Assembly (NCBI GenBank): GCA_900074745.1
Contig: LT598463.1
Coordinates: 594,996-658,995, forward strand
Length of the DNA stretch: 64,000 bases
Source of the DNA: Lachancea mirantina
Lineage: Eukaryota; Ascomycota; Saccharomycetes; Saccharomycetales; Saccharomycetaceae
Direction of reading: 5' to 3'
Shown: in pieces, positions 1 to 7,590 of the stretch
Layout: each line of letters starts with the position of its first letter
Position numbering within the stretch: the stretch's first letter is position 1
Made by a program: the position numbers and the translations under genes
Notes under the pieces: model-generated
What the model saw: only the letters and a program-made list of their open reading frames with translations
Told to the model about the DNA's origin: nothing
The model's database searches: none

Positions 1-199
1 ACAACACTTTCACCGGATCAGATGGTAAGGAAACTGTCGAGACCATTTACCACGTTGAGACGCCAATTGTGGACGAAACCTCTGGGACCACGATTCCATG
101 GACCGGATCTTTCACCAGTACGTACTCAACTGGCTACAACACTTTCACTGGATCAGATGGTAAGGAAACTATTGACACTGTATACTACGTTGAGACCCC
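1..199 (+). repeat. Flocculin tandem repeat, 135-bp period, array cut by window edge
   Basis: Bases 1-64 and 136-199 are near-identical copies 135 bp apart, giving in-frame 45-residue units. Only the last one to two units are inside the window, so the array probably continues to the left. Such coding minisatellites vary in copy number between strains in Saccharomyces flocculins. Confidence 0.85.
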
Positions 200-2954
200 T
201 GTTTTATCGAGTGCGGTATCTGGTGGAAGTTCCTCCTCTCTGGGATACTCCTCCATTGTTACGAGCTCAAGTTCCTCCGCGGGTAGAGATTCCTCCTCTA
301 GCGCAAGTGGGATCTCTGCTGGAAGCTCGTCCTCTTTTCGAAGTTCTGGTAGTGAGTCTGGGTTTTCGTCTGATGGATCAGCAACTGCTTCCATGACTTC
401 TTTCTCTTCCTCCTCACCGGCATCGTCTATACTTGTTTGGGATACCGCTTCGTCGTGGTCCAGCGGCAATGTGATAACTTATTCAGCGGTTCAGTTCACT
501 TCCACTAACGAAGCCGGCAGCACGATTGTGGCCACGTCATATTTGACTACACTGCCTAACGTCGTTAGGAGCCGTGCAGTGACTACTACTTGGCAAGAAT
601 CCTACGTTTCGACGTCGACCAGCTATTCGCTAGCTTCCGATGCCCAAGACTTTGTCACACTCGATGCCGTTTACTTTGTTTATGTTCCTCAGCAATCGTC
701 GAGTGATCAAACTTCTACAGCTGCCACTTCCTCCACAGAGGTATCGGCTACTTCTTCCACAGGAGTGTCGGCCACCTCTCCTGTAGGAACGTCAACCATT
801 TCTTCCACGGGAACGACGGGCGCGTCTTCCAAAGGAGTGTCGGTCTCTTCTCCTGCAGGAACGACAGGCGCGTCTACCGCAGACTTGTCAGCCACTTCTT
901 CCACAGGAGTTTCGAGACCTTCTCTTGCAAGATCGTCAAGCCAATCTTCCTCTTACCTGACTACAGCTTTATCCCAAAGCTCTTTATTTACTGAGACGGC
1001 AAGCTTAACGAGTGACGGGGCTAGCATTCCTGATTCATCCAGCACTGGTAGCATTTCTACACTTTCGATACTTTCTTCGTCATCGCACACAGGGGGCGGA
1101 CCTTTTTTCCCCAATTCTACCTATTCCACAAGATCTTCAACATTCGGCAGTTCAGGTATAGGCATTTCAACTTCAAGGCAGTCATCAACAATCACATCTC
1201 TGACCCTGGTGGAAACTAGCGGCGGAAGCTCATCGAGTTCGATTCTATTCAGTTCAGAGTCACCAAGCGTCACTTCTGAATCATCGCTCACCTCGACGTC
1301 ACTTTCCAACGAGGATTCTTCGACGTCGTGCCAGTTATCTGGCGCAACTTCAATCACGCCATCATCCTCTTACCCTTCGATAACTTCAGCATCCGCAAGC
1401 GCGCAACTGACTTCTGTTACTCAGTTGTGTGTTATTGCACACTATAATGAAATGACGCAGTCTATCAAGAGCTATGCTCCAATTTACAATGTCGAAGGAA
1501 GTACCGTCTCGTGGACATATACTGATACCTCTTTTGTCTTCACTCAAACCTCGTGTGTGAGCTACAGCGATGTTACTTTGACAAGTGTTACAGATCACTC
1601 CACTCAAGGTAATTCCGAATTGATCTTCACTTCAACCAGCATTAATGTGACAAATGTTCATACTTCGACAGTCCTCGTTACTCAAACCTCTACCAACACA
1701 CAAACTTATTATGTCACAGATGGTAACACCTACACTGTCATCAATGGGACGGCTGCTGTTTCCGGGGATACTACTTTACACAGAGTGACTTCCAGCTTGC
1801 CCGCAAGTACTGGAGCGCGGTCGTCCAATGGGCCTAACAATTTGCCAAGTAGAACACCTGTCGTCCTTCCTACTACAACTTATAGTAACGCACCCATTGG
1901 TGATACTACTTCTAATTCTGGGTCTGTGTCCTCGAGCTCCTCTGGTAAATATGGTTCTGATGGTGGTCACGAATCATCCAGCGAGCCTAAGAGTTCTTCA
2001 ATTGATTCCGATTTATCCGTCGATACGCCAACTAAAACTTATAGTGGCGGAACTGATATTTCTGTTTCAAGTGGTGGGCCATATCCGTCGAACGAGGGAG
2101 CGAGTCCTTCAATTGCTACTGGTTCCAATGGTGTCCTAAGTTCTTCAATTGTCTCCGATTTGTCCGCCAATCAGCCAACTAAAACTTATAGTGGCGAAAC
2201 TGATGGCTTTGCTTCAAATGGAACGCCATATACGTCGCACGAAGGAACGGGTCATGCAATTGCTACTGGTCCAAATGGTGCCCCAAGTCCCTCAGTTGTT
2301 TCCGATTCTTCTCATAATTCCGCCGTAAGCTTTGATACATTTGGTGCCTCTGCGTCTGGCTCTGAGGGGAGTCAAAAAGTCACACAGCCAGGAGCACCTG
2401 TATCATCCAAATCGATTGAGGTTATCATCACGAGCACGCCTCTAACAAACGAAGACGGTATTACTACCGGTTATTCCAGCTACCTTGTTTCAATTGGCTC
2501 TTCTTCCTCGTCTACTGACTACAATGAAATGTCATCTGGTTCTATTGCAAGAACGGCATTTGTGCCCTCTACAGTTGAAGTTCCATTGACAGACTCACAG
2601 GGTTCAACTACAAGTATCTCAACAGCAAGTATGGGTGTTTTCAACACTACTGAACCGTTGACTGACTTAGCTGGATCGACTACTGGCTACACAACTTATT
2701 CTACTAGTCTTCCAATGACAACGGTCATGATACCGCATTCAGTGCCAATGATCAACAGTGATGGCTCTACAACCGGATGGATGTCGACATCCGTACCTGC
2801 TATTTTACTAGGGAATAATGGCACTGTCAGTTCTCAATACACGATCCAAATTAGCACTGGCGGTGCTGTCGGGCAGTACCCATTGCGCTACGATCTTTCG
2901 AAAAAGACATGGGTCGCCTCACTTATTGTATTTTTACTTTCACTCCTAATCTAA
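1..2954 (+). CDS. Flocculin-type GPI-anchored cell-wall adhesin, 5' end outside window
   Basis: The frame is already open at base 3, so the start lies to the left and about 983 residues are visible. The first part holds flocculin-type repeats of 45 residues (135 bp): the segment with FTGSDGKET and YHVETP at bases 1-64 recurs as FTGSDGKET and YYVETP from base 136, followed by a PWTGSFTSTYSTGY-like stretch, as in Flo1/5/9 repeat units. The rest is Ser/Thr-rich, with short STG(V/T)-type repeats near 720-920, a 49-residue repeat at about 1990-2290, and PLTD-x-x-GSTTGY-like units at 2440-2790. The last 15 residues are hydrophobic (WVASLIVFLLSLLI) after a small-residue region, as expected of a GPI signal. 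It should be a heavily O-mannosylated wall protein for cell-cell or surface adhesion. The ligand-binding N-terminal domain is not visible, so the FLO subfamily is undecided. Confidence 0.85.
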   Translation, partial: NTFTGSDGKETVETIYHVETPIVDETSGTTIPWTGSFTSTYSTGYNTFTGSDGKETIDTVYYVETPVLSSAVSGGSSSSLGYSSIVTSSSSSAGRDSSSSASGISAGSSSSFRSSGSESGFSSDGSATASMTSFSSSSPASSILVWDTASSWSSGNVITYSAVQFTSTNEAGSTIVATSYLTTLPNVVRSRAVTTTWQESYVSTSTSYSLASDAQDFVTLDAVYFVYVPQQSSSDQTSTAATSSTEVSATSSTGVSATSPVGTSTISSTGTTGASSKGVSVSSPAGTTGASTADLSATSSTGVSRPSLARSSSQSSSYLTTALSQSSLFTETASLTSDGASIPDSSSTGSISTLSILSSSSHTGGGPFFPNSTYSTRSSTFGSSGIGISTSRQSSTITSLTLVETSGGSSSSSILFSSESPSVTSESSLTSTSLSNEDSSTSCQLSGATSITPSSSYPSITSASASAQLTSVTQLCVIAHYNEMTQSIKSYAPIYNVEGSTVSWTYTDTSFVFTQTSCVSYSDVTLTSVTDHSTQGNSELIFTSTSINVTNVHTSTVLVTQTSTNTQTYYVTDGNTYTVINGTAAVSGDTTLHRVTSSLPASTGARSSNGPNNLPSRTPVVLPTTTYSNAPIGDTTSNSGSVSSSSSGKYGSDGGHESSSEPKSSSIDSDLSVDTPTKTYSGGTDISVSSGGPYPSNEGASPSIATGSNGVLSSSIVSDLSANQPTKTYSGETDGFASNGTPYTSHEGTGHAIATGPNGAPSPSVVSDSSHNSAVSFDTFGASASGSEGSQKVTQPGAPVSSKSIEVIITSTPLTNEDGITTGYSSYLVSIGSSSSSTDYNEMSSGSIARTAFVPSTVEVPLTDSQGSTTSISTASMGVFNTTEPLTDLAGSTTGYTTYSTSLPMTTVMIPHSVPMINSDGSTTGWMSTSVPAILLGNNGTVSSQYTIQISTGGAVGQYPLRYDLSKKTWVASLIVFLLSLLI
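1990..2290 (+). repeat. 147-bp coding tandem repeat in the adhesin
   Basis: Two copies offset by 147 bp (49 residues) share the coding phrases VSDLSA-like, PTKTYSG, EG and IATG-x-NG. A third, partial copy begins near 2285. The copies differ at many third positions, so the duplication is not very recent. Confidence 0.75.
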
Positions 2955-3300
2955 GAGCTTTCGTTCTCTTAGAAAGAACAAGCTAAGATTTGTATACTAT
3001 TCCTTCTAATTTAATCTACTTCAATTATCAATCTACGCTAACCTTCAATGGTCTACATGTCAGCCGTACCGGTTTTGTGATGTTTTCTTCCTGTATCTTT
3101 TCGGTAGCATTTCCATCATCACTCTTCAGCAGTGGCTAGCATTGTTTTGGTGTCATGGTCAAGCTTCGACGAGGTCATCTTACCCAATATTAAATCATGG
3201 TGATGTCTCGGTTCAGCCATTCCATTTATTTCGTCAAGATTGATTTCTTATAATGTGTCAGTTTTCACCAATTGAGGTATTATTTAATCACATGACTGAA

Positions 3301-3319
3301 AATGTAAACAAACCAGCCC
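3301..3319 (+). promoter_or_regulatory. Composite forkhead + Ace2-type element upstream of SCW11
   Basis: The sequence AATGTAAACAAACCAGCCC contains a forkhead core GTAAACA directly followed by the Ace2/Swi5 core ACCAGC. The same 19 bp, with one C/T difference inside the degenerate forkhead position, lies upstream of DSE1 at 39990-40008. SCW11 and DSE1 are both Ace2-driven daughter-specific genes in S. cerevisiae, so this is a likely regulatory site. Confidence 0.6.
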
Positions 3320-3330
3320 AAGAATAGCCG

Positions 3331-3360
3331 ATATATATATATATAATATATATATTGATA
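3331..3360. repeat. AT dinucleotide microsatellite
   Basis: About 30 bp of alternating A and T with one interruption, within the SCW11 promoter region. Confidence 0.8.
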
Positions 3361-3818
3361 TATTTACATATAAACAAACAAACCATTGACACAGCAAAAA
3401 GACCCAGTCTTTTTAAATTGTTTATCGATTGATTTATAGGTATGATGTAGGATTGTTTTGATTGACAGAAGTTTGCTGTTTTGTCTTGCAAGCGCCAGTT
3501 TGTATTGATTTCAAAATGGTTCAAATCTTGCAAAGTTAACCAAGAAATATCTTCTTTTGAAAAGGTTTCCAAAACACAATGGCTGGATACCAGTGAGACT
3601 TTTGGAAAACGGATTAAGTTGTGGGAACCTGATATAAAGAGCGTGATAATCTCAAGAGTTTGAGAAACCTCATTTGGATATGAAATGTATCAATCGTTAG
3701 GACCAACACTCATTTCCGAAAGACTTCGCCAGGAAACTGTACATTCATTCTCTCATTTGAAGAAGTCACTTTTTTCTTCTTTCCACATTCCTTCATACCA
3801 AAAATCATCTTTTGTTCA

Positions 3819-5282
3819 ATGATGAGATCTACCAGTAGAAGTTCAGCAATTCTGCAATTCCTTATCAGCGCTGTCATTCTTTCCAATTTCGTTACGGAAG
3901 CATTTCCAATTAGGAATCCCTTCAAAAGGGAGATTGTGACCCGCATGCATACTGCCAGCACAACCCATACTGTTACTGACGTTTACTCAACTACCACTGA
4001 CCTTTCCATTGCACCCACCGTTGAATTCATCATCAGTGGAGACGTTACTTTCACAACCACCTTGCCAGCTGCGGATGGCTCTATTCCAACTGGAGAACCT
4101 TCAATTACCATTACTTCTCACGTGGCCAATGCTGTGCCTACAACGAATTGTGTCACTACGTTGACACCGGCAGGAACTAAAACCATAGGCGCAGTTCAGT
4201 CGGAAGTTGTCGAAACTATTTCTGTTTCCGCTGTGGCTAACACTCAAGTTTCACCAACCACTACTTCTCAAAACGAGCAAAACCCTTCGCCAGCTACTAC
4301 TTCCCAAAACGAGCAAAACCCTGCACCAACTACTACCTCTCCAAACGAGCAAAACTCTGCACCAACTTCGACTACTCAAAATGCTGCACCAATCACCACG
4401 ACCCCAGTTTCGAATGAAGAAACTACACAAGCTGCACAAACCACTAGTCAAAACCCATCTTCCGGGCAAACTGCGGCTTTGAAAAGCGCACCAACCGCTT
4501 TGGCTTACTCACCCTACAATAATGACGGTACTTGCAAAGACGCATCTTCGGTCTCAAACGACCTTGAATTCATTAAATCTAAGGGTGTGTCCAAGATTCG
4601 CGTATATGGCACTGACTGCAACTCGCTAGAAACCGTTAATTCCGCCGCCAGTCAATTAGGCATCAAAATCAATCAAGGACTTTGGATCGACAGCACGGGT
4701 GTTGATTCCATTGACTCTGCCGTTTCAGCGTTGATCCAGTATGGTCAGACTAATGGCTGGGACGTTTTCGATTTTATTACTATCGGTAACGAAGCAGTGT
4801 TGTCAGGTTTCTGCTCTGCCGATGAATTGATAAATAAGATTTCCAGTGTGACTAGCCAAATGAAAGGCGCTGGTTACTCGGGCAAATTCACTTACAGTGA
4901 TGCACCTTCCACTTTCCAAAACAATCCAAACCTGTGCCAGGCAGCAATCGACTTTATCGGTATCAATGCCCATGCCTATTTCGATGTATATGCTACAGCA
5001 GACAGTGCAGGCTCGTTCGTGAAAAGTCAAATCGCGCTCACACAGCAGATTTGCGGGACTTCAAATATCATGGTAACAGAAACTGGTTATCCTTCTAGCG
5101 GAATTCAAAATGGCGGAAACGACCCATCCACTGCTAATCAAATAATTGCCGTCCAGAGTATCCTAGATGAGCTGAATTCAGAAGTCACAATTCTTTCTAC
5201 ATACAATGATTTGTGGAAAGCGCCAGGACCATACGGTATCGAACAGTCCTTCGGAATTGGGGAGTTTTTGCCAACGGTATGA
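3819..5282 (+). CDS. SCW11: Cell-wall glucan endo-1,3-beta-glucosidase, GH17 family (SCW11)
   Basis: 487 residues. A hydrophobic signal peptide covers about residues 10-28 and a Kex2-type KR site ends at residue 37. A Thr/Asn/Gln-rich linker follows (about 130-220) with 12-residue TT-S-x-NEQN-x-AP repeats. The GH17 barrel starts near YSPYNNDGTCK and shows the acid/base Glu325 (TIGNEAV) and the nucleophile Glu421 (TETGYPSSG). The phrase KIRVYGTDCNS and the extended loops fit the Scw11 branch better than Scw4/Scw10. The next protein-coding gene, CGR1, is convergent, as SCW11 (YGL028C) and CGR1 (YGL029W) are in S. cerevisiae. Scw11 acts at the septum to help daughter cells separate from mothers. 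The ATG at 3819 is followed at once by a second ATG; either could be used. Confidence 0.87.
   Translation: MMRSTSRSSAILQFLISAVILSNFVTEAFPIRNPFKREIVTRMHTASTTHTVTDVYSTTTDLSIAPTVEFIISGDVTFTTTLPAADGSIPTGEPSITITSHVANAVPTTNCVTTLTPAGTKTIGAVQSEVVETISVSAVANTQVSPTTTSQNEQNPSPATTSQNEQNPAPTTTSPNEQNSAPTSTTQNAAPITTTPVSNEETTQAAQTTSQNPSSGQTAALKSAPTALAYSPYNNDGTCKDASSVSNDLEFIKSKGVSKIRVYGTDCNSLETVNSAASQLGIKINQGLWIDSTGVDSIDSAVSALIQYGQTNGWDVFDFITIGNEAVLSGFCSADELINKISSVTSQMKGAGYSGKFTYSDAPSTFQNNPNLCQAAIDFIGINAHAYFDVYATADSAGSFVKSQIALTQQICGTSNIMVTETGYPSSGIQNGGNDPSTANQIIAVQSILDELNSEVTILSTYNDLWKAPGPYGIEQSFGIGEFLPTV
4255..4395 (+). repeat. 36-bp coding repeat in SCW11 linker
   Basis: About three and a half in-frame units of 12 residues with the core NEQN, spaced 36 bp apart. 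They form the flexible, probably O-glycosylated linker before the catalytic domain. Confidence 0.75.
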
Positions 5283-5545
5283 AATCATGATAAGCAACAA
5301 TTGCACACAACAAATTTGCGAGTATATCTCAAAAAATGTACCAAAAGGCCAAATATTTGTAATATAGTTCAGCTACTTAAAATGAGTACTAATAGGTTAG
5401 GGATTAAAACATATAAGATAAAACATTTGAGAGACTCTCCATTCAAAGTCTCATTAGCGGTAAAGTAACGAGGAGAGATGGAGGTTGCCTAACATCTCTC
5501 AACTCCCTTTATGGCACATGCAGACCATTTCAGGTAAGCACTTAT

Positions 5546-5636
5546 GCGGATTTAGCTCAGTCGGGAGAGCGCCAGACTGAAGTCAACTTTAGTCGCTGTT
5601 ATCTGGAGGTCCTGTGTTCGATCCACAGAATTCGCA
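5546..5636 (+). tRNA. tRNA-Phe (GAA) with an 18-nt intron
   Basis: The acceptor stem GCGGATT pairs with AATTCGC, the D arm contains TAGCTCAG, and the T loop TTCGATC with its stem are all present. The mature sequence matches the well-known yeast tRNA-Phe almost base for base. The anticodon GAA is at 5579-5581. An intron occupies 5583-5600, just after the purine 3' of the anticodon, and its CTTTAG can pair with the anticodon region CTGAAG, as in the yeast pre-tRNA fold. The A box (TAGCTCAGTCG) and B box (GTTCGATCC) supply the pol III promoter. Confidence 0.97.
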
Positions 5637-5637
5637 A

Positions 5638-5644
5638 TTTTTTT
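5638..5644 (+). terminator. Pol III T-run terminator of tRNA-Phe
   Basis: Seven consecutive T residues begin two bases after the tRNA discriminator base. Confidence 0.85.
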
Positions 5645-6926
5645 CGTCAAAGTTCGACATAGTACCTCATGAAAGACGCTCGCTTCTCGAGCAGAGTTTG
5701 AGAAGTAATGAGCGGCGGGGATATTTTTCGGGGCTAGCTAGTGTTACTGTTGAGTTTCATCCGTGTCGAGAAATTGTCTTCGACTCGGTCGCTTATCTTC
5801 CCAGAATAAAGTATTATGACAAGTCTTTGCTTTACAGCGGTCCTATCACACTCCGATACTCTAATTTGAGATGAATTGATGTCCTGTGAAAATTATAGGG
5901 ATCTATCGGGCTCCCATGGCCTCTAGATGAGTCGTATTAAAAACATTCATTCGATTATATCTTATTAATTCTGACACATTGGTCACGTGATATGACCTGC
6001 TAATGGCATAACTTTATAACGCCTATCTTGAGCTTCTCTCAACATTGTTAGATTTGACCTACTCAAATTCTATCGGCACTTCATTCATCTCTTCCCCATG
6101 CTATCCAAAGATGGGCCACTCGAGCGTAAAATACGAAGGACTATAGAATTAATGATTTAAGCTTTGTGCAAAGTAGATACTGTTGGAAGGAGCTGGCGAG
6201 AAGGTGATATCGTTCAATTGCATCATCACGTGATCGATATGACGGAATAAAACTAGAGAAATGGACAAGCGGTTGGCATTCTGTGGAAGAACTGGAAGCT
6301 AAAACAGGCCCATTGACAGTTCTAGAATCTTCAGAACATCTTAATCAGATCATATGTGGTATGGTAACTGACGTATGATGAGAATTCACCGTCTAGTTTG
6401 AAGAAAGTAACAAATTCCGAAAGACACAATTGCAATTGAACCGATATTGTCATAAATTTGGTGGACAGACATTAAGAACTGCAAGCTTGACAAAATCAAA
6501 TAGCCATATGCCAGAGGTCATTGCTCATCTCTTGATAGTCTCAATTACGTGTGCTTGAGATAAAAGCGTAGAATATGATAAATATCCTCTAAAGTTTCAT
6601 ATTTCTATAAAATTTCAGAGGTATCCAGTGTGATAACCCATTGAACACACCTGAGTACCGGCAGACTTGGCTATTTTAATCTCTGTTTCATCAAGTATAG
6701 CGATTGTCATTAAGCGTATTTTTGTATTTTGATATGATGTCTGTTAAATTTATCATTTTTAAACTGAAATTGAAAGTTGGTCCAAAAAACATGTAGATGT
6801 CCTCTTGAAAACACACCCAGTTTATCTTTTGCCAAGTCTTCGCATCTTACTCCTACCTGCTTAACGCTAGCTTCTTTACCTAAATAATTATAAACTGCTC
6901 TTATGGGGTACCATTTTTATACACGT
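5645..6926. other. Gene-poor stretch between tRNA-Phe and CGR1
   Basis: About 1.3 kb without a credible gene. An 86-codon frame overlapping the tRNA 3' end has no recognisable features. TCACGTGA E-boxes occur at about 5993 and 6226. The part near 6181-6270 resembles a sequence near 35725 and may be an LTR trace (listed separately). Confidence 0.5.
6181..6275 (+). mobile_element. Possible degraded LTR fragment (Ty1/copia-like)
   Basis: Begins with TGTTGGAA, the usual start of Ty1/copia-type LTRs in yeast. It contains TCACGTGATC followed by an ATGAC-x-GAATAAAAC-type stretch that recurs near 35728-35755 in another gene-poor region. It lies about 550 bp from a tRNA gene, a favoured Ty target zone. 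No second terminus or target-site duplication could be fixed; this is an old fossil at best. Confidence 0.3.
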
Positions 6927-7337
6927 TTAACGCTCTTTCAAAGCTTTATTTCTCTTTTCACGCCTTCTCAATCTGTCGACCTTCTTTGCATGCATCTTCG
7001 CGGCCAATCTCTCGTACCTTTCCTTTTCCTCCTTGTTTTCACGTCTTAGTCGCAAAGCCTGGATTCTATTTTGTCTTTTCTCCTCTTTCTCGTCTTTCAG
7101 CTCTTTGAGCTTTTGTTTAAACTGTTGATCTTCAAGTCTCTTCTGCAACTTTAACTCCCAAGACGTCAATTTTTTGTTCTTGATGGCCCTACTGGCCGGC
7201 CGAAGCTGGTCTTTCGCGACTTTCCAGCTTCTACCACTCACATTGGTACCTTTTCCAGGATCCAAATTTTGGCCAATTTGACCATTTTGGCCGGGAACAT
7301 TTGATGGAGACGGATTGCTGCCTTTGTTTTCGACCAT
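6927..7337 (-). CDS. CGR1: rRNA-processing protein CGR1
   Basis: 136 residues (about 120 in S. cerevisiae). After a low-complexity N-terminus, the core runs from GRSWKVAKDQLRPAS (residues about 35-50) into a long Lys/Arg/Glu-rich coiled coil to the C-terminus, ending with repeated RRREKRNKA-type basic clusters. Cgr1 is a nucleolar factor needed for 60S subunit assembly and processing of the 27S pre-rRNA. The start ATG is at 7337. The shared upstream region with CCM1 has RRPE boxes, a GATGA run and a PAC box, the usual promoter signature of ribosome-biogenesis genes. Confidence 0.93.
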   Translation of the reverse strand: MVENKGSNPSPSNVPGQNGQIGQNLDPGKGTNVSGRSWKVAKDQLRPASRAIKNKKLTSWELKLQKRLEDQQFKQKLKELKDEKEEKRQNRIQALRLRRENKEEKERYERLAAKMHAKKVDRLRRREKRNKALKER

Positions 7338-7433
7338 TGTGCGTTCAATAAGCTGTTATATATCAAAAGTGCTGGCTCAAACACAGATTTTGAAGCGGAT
7401 AAGGACTAGCTCTGTTCAACAAAGTGTATCTGG

Positions 7434-7452
7434 CTCATCTCATCTCATCTCA
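7434..7452 (-). promoter_or_regulatory. GATGA run (PAC-like) upstream of CGR1
   Basis: Read on the CGR1 strand, this is almost four copies of GATGA, which contains the PAC core GATGAG. A matching run lies directly before LCP5, another ribosome-biogenesis gene, at 50509-50532, and both runs follow an RRPE box. Confidence 0.55.
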
Positions 7453-7458
7453 CGTCGG

Positions 7459-7470
7459 GAAAAATTTTTG
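7459..7470. promoter_or_regulatory. RRPE box
   Basis: GAAAAATTTTTG matches the ribosomal RNA processing element (TGAAAAATTTT). A second copy is at 7488-7498. Confidence 0.65.
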
Positions 7471-7487
7471 AATTTCTTTGTTCTGAG

Positions 7488-7498
7488 TGAAAAATTTC
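7488..7498 (+). promoter_or_regulatory. RRPE box
   Basis: TGAAAAATTTC, one base from the RRPE consensus, two bases before the PAC box. Confidence 0.65.
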
Positions 7499-7499
7499 A

Positions 7500-7509
7500 G
7501 CGATGAGCT
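7500..7509 (+). promoter_or_regulatory. PAC box
   Basis: GCGATGAGCT is an exact match to the PAC element bound by Dot6/Tod6, which represses ribosome-biogenesis genes under nutrient limitation. Confidence 0.75.
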
Positions 7510-7590
7510 AGGAAATGCAGCTTCAACTCGAATCATTAATTGGGATATTTTCAGTTTAAATACGAGTTGATGTGTCGAAACGAGTAACTA

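Larger units (their letters stand above)
2955..3818. other. Intergenic: adhesin 3' flank and SCW11 promoter
   Basis: No convincing gene is seen. The stretch holds an AT dinucleotide tract at about 3331-3360 and a composite forkhead/Ace2-type element at 3301-3319 (listed separately). A TATA-like GATATAAAG lies near 3630, about 190 bp upstream of the SCW11 start. Confidence 0.6.

Noticed and set aside
5614-5874. 86-codon frame overlapping the 3' end of tRNA-Phe
   Set aside because: It begins inside the tRNA, has no recognisable features and lies in a gene desert.
6226-6233. TCACGTGA sites as CDEI centromere elements
   Set aside because: The motif recurs widely in the window (5993, 6226, 35728, 48501, 61914) and is better explained as Cbf1/Tye7 E-boxes.
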